Shown one piece after another: positions 56,303 through 64,000 of a DNA stretch of 64,000 bases. Location of the stretch: contig CAWHVG010000008.1 in assembly GCA_963832725.1 (NCBI GenBank), positions 62,001 through 126,000 of the forward strand. Direction: 5' to 3'. Numbering within the stretch: position 1 is the first letter of the stretch; the number at the start of each line of letters is the position of its first letter. The position numbers and the translations under genes were made by a program. The notes below the pieces were generated by a model. The model saw only the letters and a list, made by a program, of their open reading frames with translations. It had not been told where the DNA came from and ran no database searches. The DNA comes from JAEZBP01 sp963832725. Its GTDB lineage: Bacteria > Myxococcota_A > Polyangia > Polyangiales > Sandaracinaceae.

Positions 56303-56496
56303 CGGACCGCCGGGGCCCTCGTCGAAGCCGCCTCGGGAACCGGTCCCGGGCGCTTCGCAGCAGACTCTCCGCCTCGCGGACGTCTCGTCTCCCGACGTTC
56401 AGGCGCCGAGCGGGTCGAGCCAGCGGTCTCGCTCTTCGGGGTGCTCGCCCACGCGAGGAGAGCGCTCGCGGTCGTCGCAGCGCTATACCTGTCCTC

Positions 56497-56838
56497 GTGA
56501 GGAAGCACTTCGTCTTGGTCGCGCTCTTCGCCCTCGCCGGCTGTGGCTCGGAGGTCGGCCCCGCGGGAGCGCAGGTCGGCGGACCCTGCGTGGACACCTT
56601 GAGCTGCGCGTCGGGCTCGTATTGCTTGGAGGGGCCCTCGTATCCCGCCGGCGTCTGCACGGTCGCGTGCAACACCGACGCGGAGTGTCCCGGAGACTCG
56701 GTCTGCGTCGCGCAGGGCTCGGGGAGCTGCTTGCTCGTCTGCACGGTCGACGCCGACTGCGGTCGCGACGGCTACCGGTGTCGCACCACCTCCCGCCACG
56801 ACGCCAGCGGCAGCGTGGACGTCTGCCTCGGCAACTGA
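56497..56838 (+). CDS. Small Cys-rich lipoprotein
   Basis: 113 residues from GTG 56497. The signal peptide VLVALFALAGCGS has a lipobox. The mature part holds twelve Cys in three EGF/EB-like clusters (CVDTLSCASGSYC, CTVACNTDAECPGDSVC, CLLVCTVDADCGRDGYRC). The Cys-x-Ala-Asp-Cys rhythm is common in exported myxobacterial proteins. Function unknown. It converges on the TetR gene, with 1 bp between stops. Confidence 0.75.
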   Translation: MRKHFVLVALFALAGCGSEVGPAGAQVGGPCVDTLSCASGSYCLEGPSYPAGVCTVACNTDAECPGDSVCVAQGSGSCLLVCTVDADCGRDGYRCRTTSRHDASGSVDVCLGN

Positions 56839-56839
56839 C

Positions 56840-57481
56840 TCAGCGCGCGGGCGGCACGACCTCGACCGGGGCGTCGGGATCGAGAGTCTTGGCCGTCACC
56901 AACGTGCCGACCAGCGATCCGAGCAGGAGCTGCACCAGCGCCTCGCGCGCGACCTCCCGCCGCTCGAGCCAGTCGAGACAGGCGGCCTCGACCTGTCCGA
57001 CCCACGCACGCGCGGCGAGCCGGAACACCGGCCGCGGCTCGTCCAGTCCCATCCCGACCAGCATCCGATCCACGATCTTCGAGCGCGCCTCGTCCAGCAC
57101 GGCCTGCACCTCGGGATCGTGGCCGATGCCGCTCCGCATGAGCGCGGTGTAGGCACCCTCGCGCTCCTCCACGTAGGCGAGGTACGCCTCGAGCCCGGCC
57201 CGCGCCCGCTCCTCGTCCGGCAGCGAGACATCGGGCGCCGTCCGCTCGACGAGCTGCTCCGCCGCCTGCCGCACGCAGGCCACGTAGAAGTCCCGCTTGC
57301 CGCCGAAGTAGTGGTAGAGCAGCCCCTTGCTGACGCCCGCCGCGCGCGCGATGTCGTCGATGGCGATCTCGTCGTAAGCGCGCTCCGAGAAGAGCTTCAG
57401 CCCGAGCTCGAGGAGCTGCGCCCGCCGCTCGTCCACCTGCAGGCGGGATCTCGGTGCGCTGCCGATCATCACCTTCAGCAT
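56840..57481 (-). CDS. TetR-family transcriptional regulator
   Basis: About 213 residues from ATG 57481 (57469 possible). The DNA-binding helix-turn-helix is EIAIDDIARAAGVSKGLLYHYFGGKRDFYVAC (residues about 35-65), with the usual TetR C-terminal helices. The upstream open frame to 57550 covers a palindrome-rich operator region and is not coding-like. It is divergent from the metal-dependent-hydrolase-like gene and probably controls it and itself. Confidence 0.88.
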   Translation of the reverse strand: MLKVMIGSAPRSRLQVDERRAQLLELGLKLFSERAYDEIAIDDIARAAGVSKGLLYHYFGGKRDFYVACVRQAAEQLVERTAPDVSLPDEERARAGLEAYLAYVEEREGAYTALMRSGIGHDPEVQAVLDEARSKIVDRMLVGMGLDEPRPVFRLAARAWVGQVEAACLDWLERREVAREALVQLLLGSLVGTLVTAKTLDPDAPVEVVPPAR

Positions 57482-57521
57482 GGCTCGCCATTGACCTCTG
57501 TTCAATAGGGTCCATACTGCT

Positions 57522-57538
57522 GTTGAACTCGATTCAAC
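57522..57538. promoter_or_regulatory. Likely TetR operator GTTGAA-N5-TTCAAC
   Basis: GTTGAACTCGATTCAAC is a palindrome with 6-bp arms around CTCGA, 10 bp before ATG 57549. A further half site GTTCAAT lies at 57500-57506. It fits a TetR site shared by the divergent regulator and hydrolase genes. Confidence 0.65.
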
Positions 57539-57548
57539 GGAAGAGGCC

Positions 57549-58392
57549 ATGATGACCGCTGTTCAAGACGCCCCGCGGACGATCCGGGTGCGCAAGATCG
57601 AGCTTCCCTTCGGCGACGCGGCGATCCCTCGCTGGTGGATGCACGGAAATCCGGTGCTGACCCACTTCTCGAATGGGCTGAACCTGCTCTTCCCGCCGGG
57701 CGAGCGCTTCTTCATCCGCAGCGTCAAGCACTACCTCGACGAGATCGAGGATCCGGAGCTGCGCGCGAAGGTGAAGGCGTTCTTCGGCCAGGAGGGCCGC
57801 CACGGCCACGAGCACGAGCGCTACAATCGCGTGCTGCGCGAGCAGGGCTTCGAGCTCGACCGCTTCCTTCGGCTCTACGAAAAGGTCGCGTTCGGCATCT
57901 TCGAGCCGAGCTTCCCTCCCGTCCTGCGGCTGAGCGCGACGGCGGCGCTCGAGCACTTCACGGCCAGCATGGCGGAGACGGCGCTGACGACGCCTTTCCT
58001 CGACGGCGCGCACCCCTTGATGGCCAAGCTCCTGCGCTGGCATGCGGCGGAGGAGATTCGAGCACAAGGCGGTCGCGTTCGACGTGCTGCAGCAGGTCGA
58101 CCCGCGCTACTGGGTGCGCGTGGCCGGGCTGGCGGTCGCCGTCTCCCAGCTCCTCGGCTGGTGGATGGTGGCCACGGCGATGCTGATGGCGCAGGAAGAC
58201 TTCTCGCGCGAGGAGCGAGAGAAGTGGAAGGCGGAAGCCGAGCGAATCCACGTCGCGCACGAAGGACGCGCCCGCGCCGACCTCTTCAAGCGAGCCATCC
58301 TCGACTACCTGCGGCGCGACTTCCACCCGGACGATCGCGACGACTACGCGCTCGCCCGCGAGTACCTCGAGAGCATCGGCGCCGCCGCCTGA
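57549..58392 (+). CDS. COG3687-type predicted metal-dependent hydrolase, one frameshift
   Basis: About 280 residues. A start block IPRWWMHGNPVLTHFSNGLNLLFPPGERFFI and metal-ligand-like FFGQEGRHGHEHERYNR and WHAAEEFEHKAVAFD fit the COG3687/PF10118 family of ferritin-like predicted hydrolases. A one-base break near 58055 shifts the frame from WHAAEE to FEHKAVAFDVLQQ; one extra A accounts for it. A hydrophobic region (VSQLLGWWMVATAMLMAQ) follows. It is divergent from tetR, so regulation by that repressor is likely. The natural substrate is unknown. Confidence 0.75.
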
Positions 58393-58542
58393 GGGACGCG
58401 CCGGTCTCCCTCCATCCAGGCCCGTTCGCAGCGTCGCCGTTTCGCCCCCGCGCGATCGGCGCGCATCGGCTGGTCCCGCTTCGATGGCGCGGTTCGCGAG
58501 CCGCCATTGCACGGCGCTACCGACCGGCGGCATCTTTACAGA

Positions 58543-60042
58543 ATGCGCTTACTTTGCTTTTGGGCGGTCGCCCTCCCGCTGGTGCTCGGCGGGTGTGGCC
58601 TGACACTCGACCTCCAGCCTCCCGACGACGGCGGCGGGATCGGGTTCGATGCCAAGGTGCGATCGGACGGATCCACGGCGCGGGCCTGCGGGACCAGCGC
58701 CGACTGCGACGACGGCAACCGCTGCAACGGCGCCGAGGTGTGTGTCTCCGGCCGCTGCGCGAGCGGGACGCCTCTCGTCTGCGACGACGGCACCGCGTGC
58801 ACCAACGACTCCTGCTCGCCCGACCAGGGCTGTGTCCACGCGCCCGACGACACGCTCTGCGCCGACGACGGAATCGCCTGCACGATCGAGCGCTGCGATC
58901 CCAGCGGCGGCTGCCAGCGCGACCTGAGCCACGCCGCCTGTAACGACGGCATCGCCTGCACGAGCGACGTCTGTGATCCCACGGCAGGCTGCGGGCACGA
59001 GGCGGTCGACACGAGCTGCGGGATGGGCGTCTGCGACCCGAGCACCGGCTGCATGGGGACCGAGTGCGTGACGGACGGCGACTGCACGGCCGATCCCTGC
59101 GACATGGCGGTCCACTGTGTTCGGGGGATCTGCGTCCACACGTCGATGGCCGACGGAGCCACCTGCGACGACGGGAACCCCTGCACGGACGTGAGCACCT
59201 GCAGCGGCGGCACGTGCGCGGGGACGGAGGTGACCACCTGTGCCGGGCAGCCTTGCTGGGTCTGCGATCCGGCCGGCCCCGGCTGTGACGGGAGCTCGCT
59301 GCAGCCGCGGGGAACGACCTGCAGCGACGGCAACCTCTGCACCCAGGGCGATGCGTGCACCGAGGCCGGAGTGTGCGAGGGAACGCACATCTCCTGTATC
59401 GACACGAACCCCTGCACCATGGACTCGTGCGATCCGACGGCGGGCTGCGTCTACGTCCCGGCGACGGGGAGGATGTGCAACGACGACGACCCGTGCACGC
59501 ACAACGACATGTGCCGCCCGGACGGAACCTGCGCCGGCGTCTCGCCGTGTGACGACGGGAACCCCTGCACCCACGACTGCGGCTATCCCCCTACCTACTG
59601 CACCCACATGCCGGTCACGAACGGCACCCTTTGCAACGACGGCGATCCGTGCACGACCGGGGAGACCTGTCAGATTGGCGACTGCCGGGGCGAGCCCACA
59701 TGCCCGAGCTCGACCTGCGCACCGCAGGCGTGCACCGGCGGCACCTGCACGATGCTCCCACCACCCAGCACCTGCAGCCACGTGATCTGCACGGGCACGC
59801 CGGGCACGTGCACCTGTGTCAGCGGATGGAGCGACTGCGACGGGGACGGGATCTGCGAGTGTGCCGTGGGGACTGGCCTGGTGATGTGCAGCCCAGCGGG
59901 CAGCGGCACCGCGCGGACCTGCAACGCAATCGTCGACTGCACCGTCGGAGCAACGGATTGCCCCCCGCTGGCCTCGGAGTGCTGTCCCTGCACGGGGGTC
60001 TGCTACGACCCCGCGGTTCCCGAAGCCTGCACGTGCCCGTAG
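58543..60042 (+). CDS. Large Cys-rich repeat lipoprotein
   Basis: A 499-residue lipoprotein from ATG 58543. The signal peptide (LLCFWAVALPLVLGGCG) has a lipobox. Nearly the whole mature protein is a series of Cys-rich units: CDDGTACTNDSCSPDQGCVH, CADDGIACTIERCDPSGGCQ, CDDGNPCTDVSTCSGGTC, CSDGNLCTQGDACTEAGVC. The repeating D-x-x-x-C-T-x-x-x-C rhythm is like the dickkopf/Cys-rich repeats found on myxobacterial cell surfaces. The last part has CDGDGICECAVG and CCPCTGVC. The function is unknown; an adhesive or structural role is inferred. No break was found despite its length. Confidence 0.82.
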   Translation: MRLLCFWAVALPLVLGGCGLTLDLQPPDDGGGIGFDAKVRSDGSTARACGTSADCDDGNRCNGAEVCVSGRCASGTPLVCDDGTACTNDSCSPDQGCVHAPDDTLCADDGIACTIERCDPSGGCQRDLSHAACNDGIACTSDVCDPTAGCGHEAVDTSCGMGVCDPSTGCMGTECVTDGDCTADPCDMAVHCVRGICVHTSMADGATCDDGNPCTDVSTCSGGTCAGTEVTTCAGQPCWVCDPAGPGCDGSSLQPRGTTCSDGNLCTQGDACTEAGVCEGTHISCIDTNPCTMDSCDPTAGCVYVPATGRMCNDDDPCTHNDMCRPDGTCAGVSPCDDGNPCTHDCGYPPTYCTHMPVTNGTLCNDGDPCTTGETCQIGDCRGEPTCPSSTCAPQACTGGTCTMLPPPSTCSHVICTGTPGTCTCVSGWSDCDGDGICECAVGTGLVMCSPAGSGTARTCNAIVDCTVGATDCPPLASECCPCTGVCYDPAVPEACTCP

Positions 60043-60156
60043 AGCGCGTCGTCGTGACACGCGTCGCGCTTCGGTCGGCCGAACCGCGCGCCCGGCGCGG
60101 TGAAAGCTAGTCGATCGGACGCTGCTTGTCCGTTCAGCATGTGGTAGCGTCCGGCC

Positions 60157-60777
60157 GTGATCGGACGGCTGCGAGGTGTGATCGCGGACCGCTCGCCGGA
60201 CGGCTCCTGCATCGTCGACGTCTCTGGCGTCGGCTACGAGGTCTTCGTCCCGCTGGGCACGCTCGGGAGGCTCCCGGAAGACCCGGAAGCCGTGACGCTG
60301 CACGTGCACACCCACGTGCGGGAAGACGCGCTGATGCTCTACGGCTTCGCGCGGCCCGAGGACCGCACCGCCTTCCGCACGCTCCTCGGGATCTCCAACG
60401 TCGGCCCCAAGCTGGCGCTGGCCATCCTCGGCGCGATGGACGCGCGCCAGCTCGCCGCCGCCATCGCCGCCCAGGACGAGAAGCGCTTCAAGGGCATCCC
60501 GGGCGTCGGCAAGCGCACGGCCGAGCGCATCCTGCTCGAGCTGCGCGACAAGCTCGGGTTCGTGAGCCTCGGGGCGCCTGCGCCGGCCAAGAAGCGCGGC
60601 GCCAGCCCGGCACCGGCCATCGACGCGAGCGCACCCTTGATCGAGCTCGCCAACGTGCTCGTCGGCATGGGCTTCAAGTCGACCGAGGCGGATCGCGCCG
60701 TCGCCGCCATCGCCGAGACGGCCGAGGGAAAGCCGATGGAGACCCTCCTCAAAGACGCGCTCGCGCAGCTGAGCTGA
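60157..60777 (+). CDS. ruvA: Holliday junction branch migration protein RuvA
   Basis: 206 residues from GTG 60157. Domain I is MIGRLRGVIADRSPDGSCIVDVSGVGYEVFVP. The helix-hairpin-helix domain II has LLGISNVGPKLALAIL and KGIPGVGKRTAERILLEL. The C-terminal domain III (VGMGFKSTEADRAVAAI) binds RuvB. RuvA tetramers load the RuvB motor on Holliday junctions. ruvB follows 166 bp later; the spacer holds a 14-bp palindrome (GGGGGCGCGCCCCC, 60832-60845) and a repeat of atcggcgtcgag. ruvC is not in the window. Confidence 0.96.
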   Translation: MIGRLRGVIADRSPDGSCIVDVSGVGYEVFVPLGTLGRLPEDPEAVTLHVHTHVREDALMLYGFARPEDRTAFRTLLGISNVGPKLALAILGAMDARQLAAAIAAQDEKRFKGIPGVGKRTAERILLELRDKLGFVSLGAPAPAKKRGASPAPAIDASAPLIELANVLVGMGFKSTEADRAVAAIAETAEGKPMETLLKDALAQLS

Positions 60778-60943
60778 GATGTCCGAGGTGGAGGTCGTGA
60801 CCGGTATGGCCGAGCAATCGGCGTCGAGATTGGGGGCGCGCCCCCGCAGGAAGTGCAAAGCACGTTCGAGGAGGCTCGCCCCCGAGATCGGCGTCGAGGG
60901 CCGGCCAGAACGTGTTGCGACTTCCGCGGAGGACATCTAGGCC

Positions 60944-61987
60944 ATGCCGATCAAGCGACCGACCCAGCCGGCCGAGGAGGACGTGCTCGACCCCACCGAG
61001 GAGGAAAACGAGAGCCGCGAGGACGCGAGCCTGCGCCCGAAGCTCCTCGACGACTTCGTCGGCCAGCCGCAGCTCGTCTCCAACCTGAAGGTCTACGTGC
61101 AGGCCGCGACCGCCCGCGGCGGCGCGCTCGACCACGTGCTCCTCTACGGCCCGCCCGGCCTCGGCAAGACCACCCTCGGCTTCATCCTGGCCGAGGAGCT
61201 CGGCGTGAAGATCCACGTCGCCCACGCTCCGGGCATCGAGCACAAGGGTCAGCTCGCGGCGCTCTTGACCAAGATCGAGCCGAACGACGTCCTCTTCATC
61301 GACGAGATCCACCGCCTGAGCAGCGTCGTCGAGGAGAACCTCTACACGGCGATGGAGGACTACCGGATCGACGTCGTGCAGGGCGACGGCCCGATGGCCA
61401 CGGCGTGGACCATCCGGCTCTCGCCCTTCACGCTGGTCGGCGCCACCACCCGGACCGGTCTCCTCACCGGCCCCATGCTCTCCCGCTTCGGCATCGAAGC
61501 GCGCCTCGACTACTACGCGCCCGAGGACCTCTCACGGATCGTCCACCGCAGCGCGTCGATCCTCGAGGTGGAGATCACCGACGACGCCTGCGTCGAGATC
61601 GCCCGCCGGGCTCGGGGCACACCCCGCATCGCCAACCGGCTGCTCCGCCGGGCGCGCGACTTCGCGGAGGTGCTCGGCGACGGCCGGCTCGACGCGCAGG
61701 CGGCCAAGGAAGCGCTGACCCGGCTGGAGGTCGACGAGGCCGGCCTCGACGAGATGAACCGGCGCTTTCTGCGCGTGATCATCGAGACCTACAACGGCGG
61801 CCCGGTCGGCATCGAGGCGCTCGCGGCCACCCTGAGCGAGCCGCGCGACACCCTCGAGGACGTGATCGAGCCCTTCCTGCTCCAGCACGGCTTCCTGGCC
61901 CGCACCGCTCGCGGCCGGATGGCCACCGAGCGGGCGTACCTCCACCTCGGCATCCCGATCGGGATCAAGCAGCGGACCCTCTTCTGA
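60944..61987 (+). CDS. ruvB: Holliday junction branch migration ATPase RuvB
   Basis: 347 residues. Seen are LRPKLLDDFVGQPQLVSNLKVY, Walker A GPPGLGKTTL, Walker B FIDEIHRLS, sensor-type LVGATTRTGLLTGPMLSRFG and the winged-helix C-terminus with EPFLLQHGFLARTARGRMAT. It is the hexameric motor that works with RuvA in recombination repair. The start ATG 60944 has GCGGAGG upstream. It is intact, in contrast to the cys genes that follow. Confidence 0.97.
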   Translation: MPIKRPTQPAEEDVLDPTEEENESREDASLRPKLLDDFVGQPQLVSNLKVYVQAATARGGALDHVLLYGPPGLGKTTLGFILAEELGVKIHVAHAPGIEHKGQLAALLTKIEPNDVLFIDEIHRLSSVVEENLYTAMEDYRIDVVQGDGPMATAWTIRLSPFTLVGATTRTGLLTGPMLSRFGIEARLDYYAPEDLSRIVHRSASILEVEITDDACVEIARRARGTPRIANRLLRRARDFAEVLGDGRLDAQAAKEALTRLEVDEAGLDEMNRRFLRVIIETYNGGPVGIEALAATLSEPRDTLEDVIEPFLLQHGFLARTARGRMATERAYLHLGIPIGIKQRTLF

Positions 61988-62096
61988 CGTGAGCGCCCTC
62001 GACACCGACACGCGCGGCGAACGCTTGCGAGCACGCGCGCGACTCACTGGACGCGCCGGCGCGCGGGCGGTACCCCGGAGAGGTCGAGGACGACAT

Positions 62097-62118
62097 TTCC
62101 GACTCAACCGGTCGGGAA
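62097..62118. promoter_or_regulatory. Imperfect palindrome before cysD, possible Rrf2-type operator/promoter
   Basis: TTCCGACT-caacc-GGTCGGGAA is an inverted repeat (right arm GGTCGGGAA against left arm TTCCGACT, one base short). A TAGAAT sequence (62123-62128) resembling a -10 box follows 4 bp downstream, and cysD starts at 62159. The shape recalls palindromes bound by Rrf2-family iron-sulfur or cysteine regulators, which would fit sulfate assimilation. The regulator is not in this window. Confidence 0.45.
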
Positions 62119-62158
62119 TTGCTAGAATCGAATCGATGCGCTAAGGAATCGCAGACCC

Positions 62159-63068
62159 ATGGCCACCTACCAGCTCACACACCTCAGGGCGCTCGAGGAC
62201 GAGGCCATTCACATACTTAGGGAGGTCGCGGCCGAGCGGGAGCGGCCGGTCCTGCTCTTCTCCGGCGGCAAGGACTCGATCGTCATCCTGCACCTCGCGT
62301 GAAGGCGTTCCGTCCGGCCCGCTTCCCGTTCCCGCTGATCCACGTGGACACCGGGCACAACTTCCCGGAGACCCTCGACTTTCGCGACCGCAAGGTGGAA
62401 GAGCTGGGCGAGCGGCTCGATGGTCGCCAGCGTGCAGCGACTCCATCGACGCCGGGCGCGCGGTCGAGGACAAGGGCCCGCGCGCGTCGCGCAACCGCTT
62501 GCAGACCGTGACGCTGCTCGACGCTATCGAGGAGAACGGTTCGATGCCGCGATCGGCGGGGCGCGCCGGGACGAGGAGCGCGCGCGCGCGAAGGAGCGCA
62601 TCTTCAGCCACCGCGACGAGTTCGGGCAGTGGGATCCGAAGAAGCAGCGGCCGGAGCTGTGGAGCCTGTACAACGGCCGCGTGCGCGAGGGCGAGCACTT
62701 GCGCGTGTTCCCGCTGTAGAACTGGACCGAGCTCGACGTGTGGCAGTACATCCGCCACGAGGCGATCGCGCTGCCCGAGCTGTACTTCGCGCACGAGCGG
62801 CCGTGTTCGAGCGCGACGGGATGTTCTACGCGGCGAACCCCACATCACGATGCTGCCGGGCGAGACGATCACGCCGCGAGGTGGTCCGGTTCCGCACCAT
62901 CGGCGACATGACGTGCACCGGCGCGGTCGCGGTCGAAGCGGCCGCACACTCGACGAGGTGATCGAGGAGGTCGCCGCCGCACGCGTGACCGAGCGCGGCG
63001 CGACCCGCGCGGACGATCGGTTCACCGAGGCGGCGATGGAAGACCGCAAGCGCGAGGGCTACTTCTGA
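62159..63068 (+). pseudogene. cysD: Sulfate adenylyltransferase subunit 2 (cysD), heavily broken
   Basis: The start MATYQLTHLRALEDEAIHIL, the PP-loop LLFSGGKDSIVILHLA, then in successive frames KAFRPARFPFPLIHVDTGHN, MVASVQ, GPRASRNRLQTVTLLDAIEEN, IGGARRDEERARAKERIFSH, WSLYNGRVREGEHLRVFPL, NWTELDVWQYIRHEAIALPE, VFERDGMFYAANP and DDRFTEAAMEDRKREGYF cover almost the whole CysD family. Breaks are at about 62298, 62420, 62440, 62540, 62802, 62840, 62877 and 62943, and there is an in-frame TAG at 62717. Residues are conserved between breaks, so recent sequence error is more likely than decay. CysD activates sulfate to APS with CysN. Confidence 0.8.
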
Positions 63069-63081
63069 GCCCGACGGGTCG

Positions 63082-63106
63082 AGATATCTCACCAACTGAG
63101 ATATCT
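63082..63106. promoter_or_regulatory. AT-rich double palindrome between cysD and cysN
   Basis: AGATATCTCA-ccaac-TGAGATATCT, arms 10 bp, in which GAGATATCTC is itself palindromic. It is followed by GGGTCGTTTTT. AT-rich in a very GC-rich region. It could be a regulator site, a processing hairpin or a weak terminator between the two genes. The rest of the 156-bp gap holds nothing else I recognise. Confidence 0.45.
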
Positions 63107-63224
63107 GGGTCGTTTTTGGCGTCCCAGGGACTGAAAACGGCCTCTGGGGCGCTTTTCGACTCCGATTCGACGCTGATTATCTTAGGAACTGAGAGAACTC
63201 GTTACGCGAGACGGGACTACTGAG

Positions 63225-64000
63225 ATGGGCGAGATCGTCACGACGGGCAGCGGCCGGGGATCCACGAGGATAGCGATCTGTTGCGGTTCTCACCGCGGGC
63301 AGGGTGGACGACGGCAAGTCGACGCTGATCGGCCGGCTCCTCTACGACACGAAGACCGCGTTCGAGGATCAGCTCCAGCACGTGGAGGACGTGGCCGGCG
63401 GCGCGGCGACGAGAGCACCAACCTGGCGCTGCTCACCGACGGCCTGCGCGCCGAGCGCGAGCAGGGCATCACCATCGACGTCGCGTACCGCTACTTCGCC
63501 ACCCAGCGGCGCAAGTTCATCATCGCCGACACGCCGGGCCACATCCAGTACACGCGCAACATGGTGACCGGCGCCTCGACGGCGAACCTGGCCATCATCC
63601 TCGTCGACGCGCGCAAGGGCCTGGTCGAGCAGTCGCGCCGGCACACCTTCCTCGCCTCGCTGCTGCGCATCCCGCACATCTTGTTCGCGGTGAACAAGAT
63701 GGATCTGGTCGACTGCGACGAGGCGAGTCTTCGGCGGATCAAGGCCGAGTTCACGGACTGGTCGGCGCAAGCTCCAGGTCCGGGACTCTCGTTCATCCCG
63801 ATCAGCGCCCTGACACGGCGCAACGTGGTCGAGCGCGGCCGAGATGCCGTGGTGCCACGGCACGCCGCTGCTCTATCACCTCGAGACGGTGCACATCGCT
63901 CGGACCGCAACCTGATCGACGTGCGCTTCCCGGTGCAATGGGTGATCCGGCCGCAGTCGGAGTCGCCGAGCACCACGACTATCGCGGCTACGCCGGGCAG
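63225..64000 (+). pseudogene. cysN: Sulfate adenylyltransferase subunit 1 (cysN), broken and cut by the window end
   Basis: A translation-factor-like GTPase. Pieces in different frames read HEDSDLLRF, LTAGRVDDGKSTLIGRLLYD (G1), STNLALLTDGLRAEREQGIT (G2 region), IIADTPGHIQYTRNM (G3), FAVNKMDLVDCDEASL (G4), MPWCHGTPLLYHLETVHIA and NLIDVRFPVQWVIRP, matching CysN. Breaks lie near 63258, 63288, 63411, 63840 and 63900, with a short scrambled stretch near 63770-63790. ATG 63225 is the likely start. CysN, with CysD, makes APS from sulfate and ATP, driven by GTP. A CysC domain, if fused, lies beyond the window. Confidence 0.78.

Noticed and set aside
58549..60936. A 795-codon minus-strand open frame opposite the large Cys-rich lipoprotein
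   Set aside because: The plus strand has a lipobox and regular Cys repeats; the minus frame is a by-product of that repeat.
1..64000. CRISPR arrays, tRNA and rRNA genes
   Set aside because: Scanned by eye for regular direct repeats with spacers, tRNA-like arms and rRNA words; none was convincing. A covariance-model search was not possible here.

Overview
This 64 kb window is very GC-rich and most likely comes from a myxobacterium (Myxococcota, Polyangia-like). The evidence is a serine/threonine kinase fused to cyclase-like, ATPase and TPR modules, DUF4215-type and other Cys-rich lipoproteins, a matrixin protease with a MYXO-CTERM-like tail, an AgmX/PglI-type protein in an envelope TPR cluster, and an FG-GAP surface lipoprotein. 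I saw no rRNA, tRNA, CRISPR array or complete insertion sequence. The species is not determined.

Layout. 0-12.7 kb: the end of an unknown gene, a flavin disulfide reductase, a DUF2167 protein, a four-gene minus-strand run (aminotransferase, ABC ATPase, rhodanese, metallo-beta-lactamase fold) and, divergently, a giant signalling kinase directly abutting a patatin-like lipase. 12.9-15.4 kb: a TPR protein and a Cys-rich lipoprotein. 15.5-26.4 kb: the most interesting block. It holds a cyclic-nucleotide-binding protein, an HprK-like kinase, a PqqD-like protein and a radical SAM/SPASM enzyme in overlapping frames. These are followed by a large FG-GAP lipoprotein and a short peptide with a YxxPxI leader motif and two Cys, then a sulfotransferase, a signal-peptidase-like/GNAT fusion and a methyltransferase. 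Together this looks like a cluster for a ribosomally made, post-translationally modified peptide (RiPP). 26.7-36.9 kb: a minus-strand envelope operon resembling the Glt/Nfs machinery of Myxococcus. 37-46 kb: acetyltransferase, molybdopterin oxidoreductase, a diadenylate cyclase with a receiver protein, a CYP51-ferredoxin fusion, and secreted proteins. 46-60 kb: a five-haem lipoprotein, a Cys-repeat protein, a DUF1624 membrane protein, a flavin monooxygenase/TetR pair with three palindromic operators, a 165-bp foldback element, a SUKH-like protein, an HExxH peptide-hydroxylase-like protein, an AarF kinase, a second TetR pair and a Cys-rich lipoprotein. 60-64 kb: ruvA, ruvB, then cysD and cysN (cut by the window end).

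Sequence quality matters here. At least thirteen genes are interrupted by single-base shifts while the protein sequence stays conserved across the break. The cysD/cysN end carries more than ten lesions in 1.8 kb. The pattern points to residual indel errors in the assembly more than to gene decay. I therefore give whole-gene spans across the breaks and say where each break lies. The proposed RiPP precursor also ends in a G8 run where one extra G would give a natural stop.
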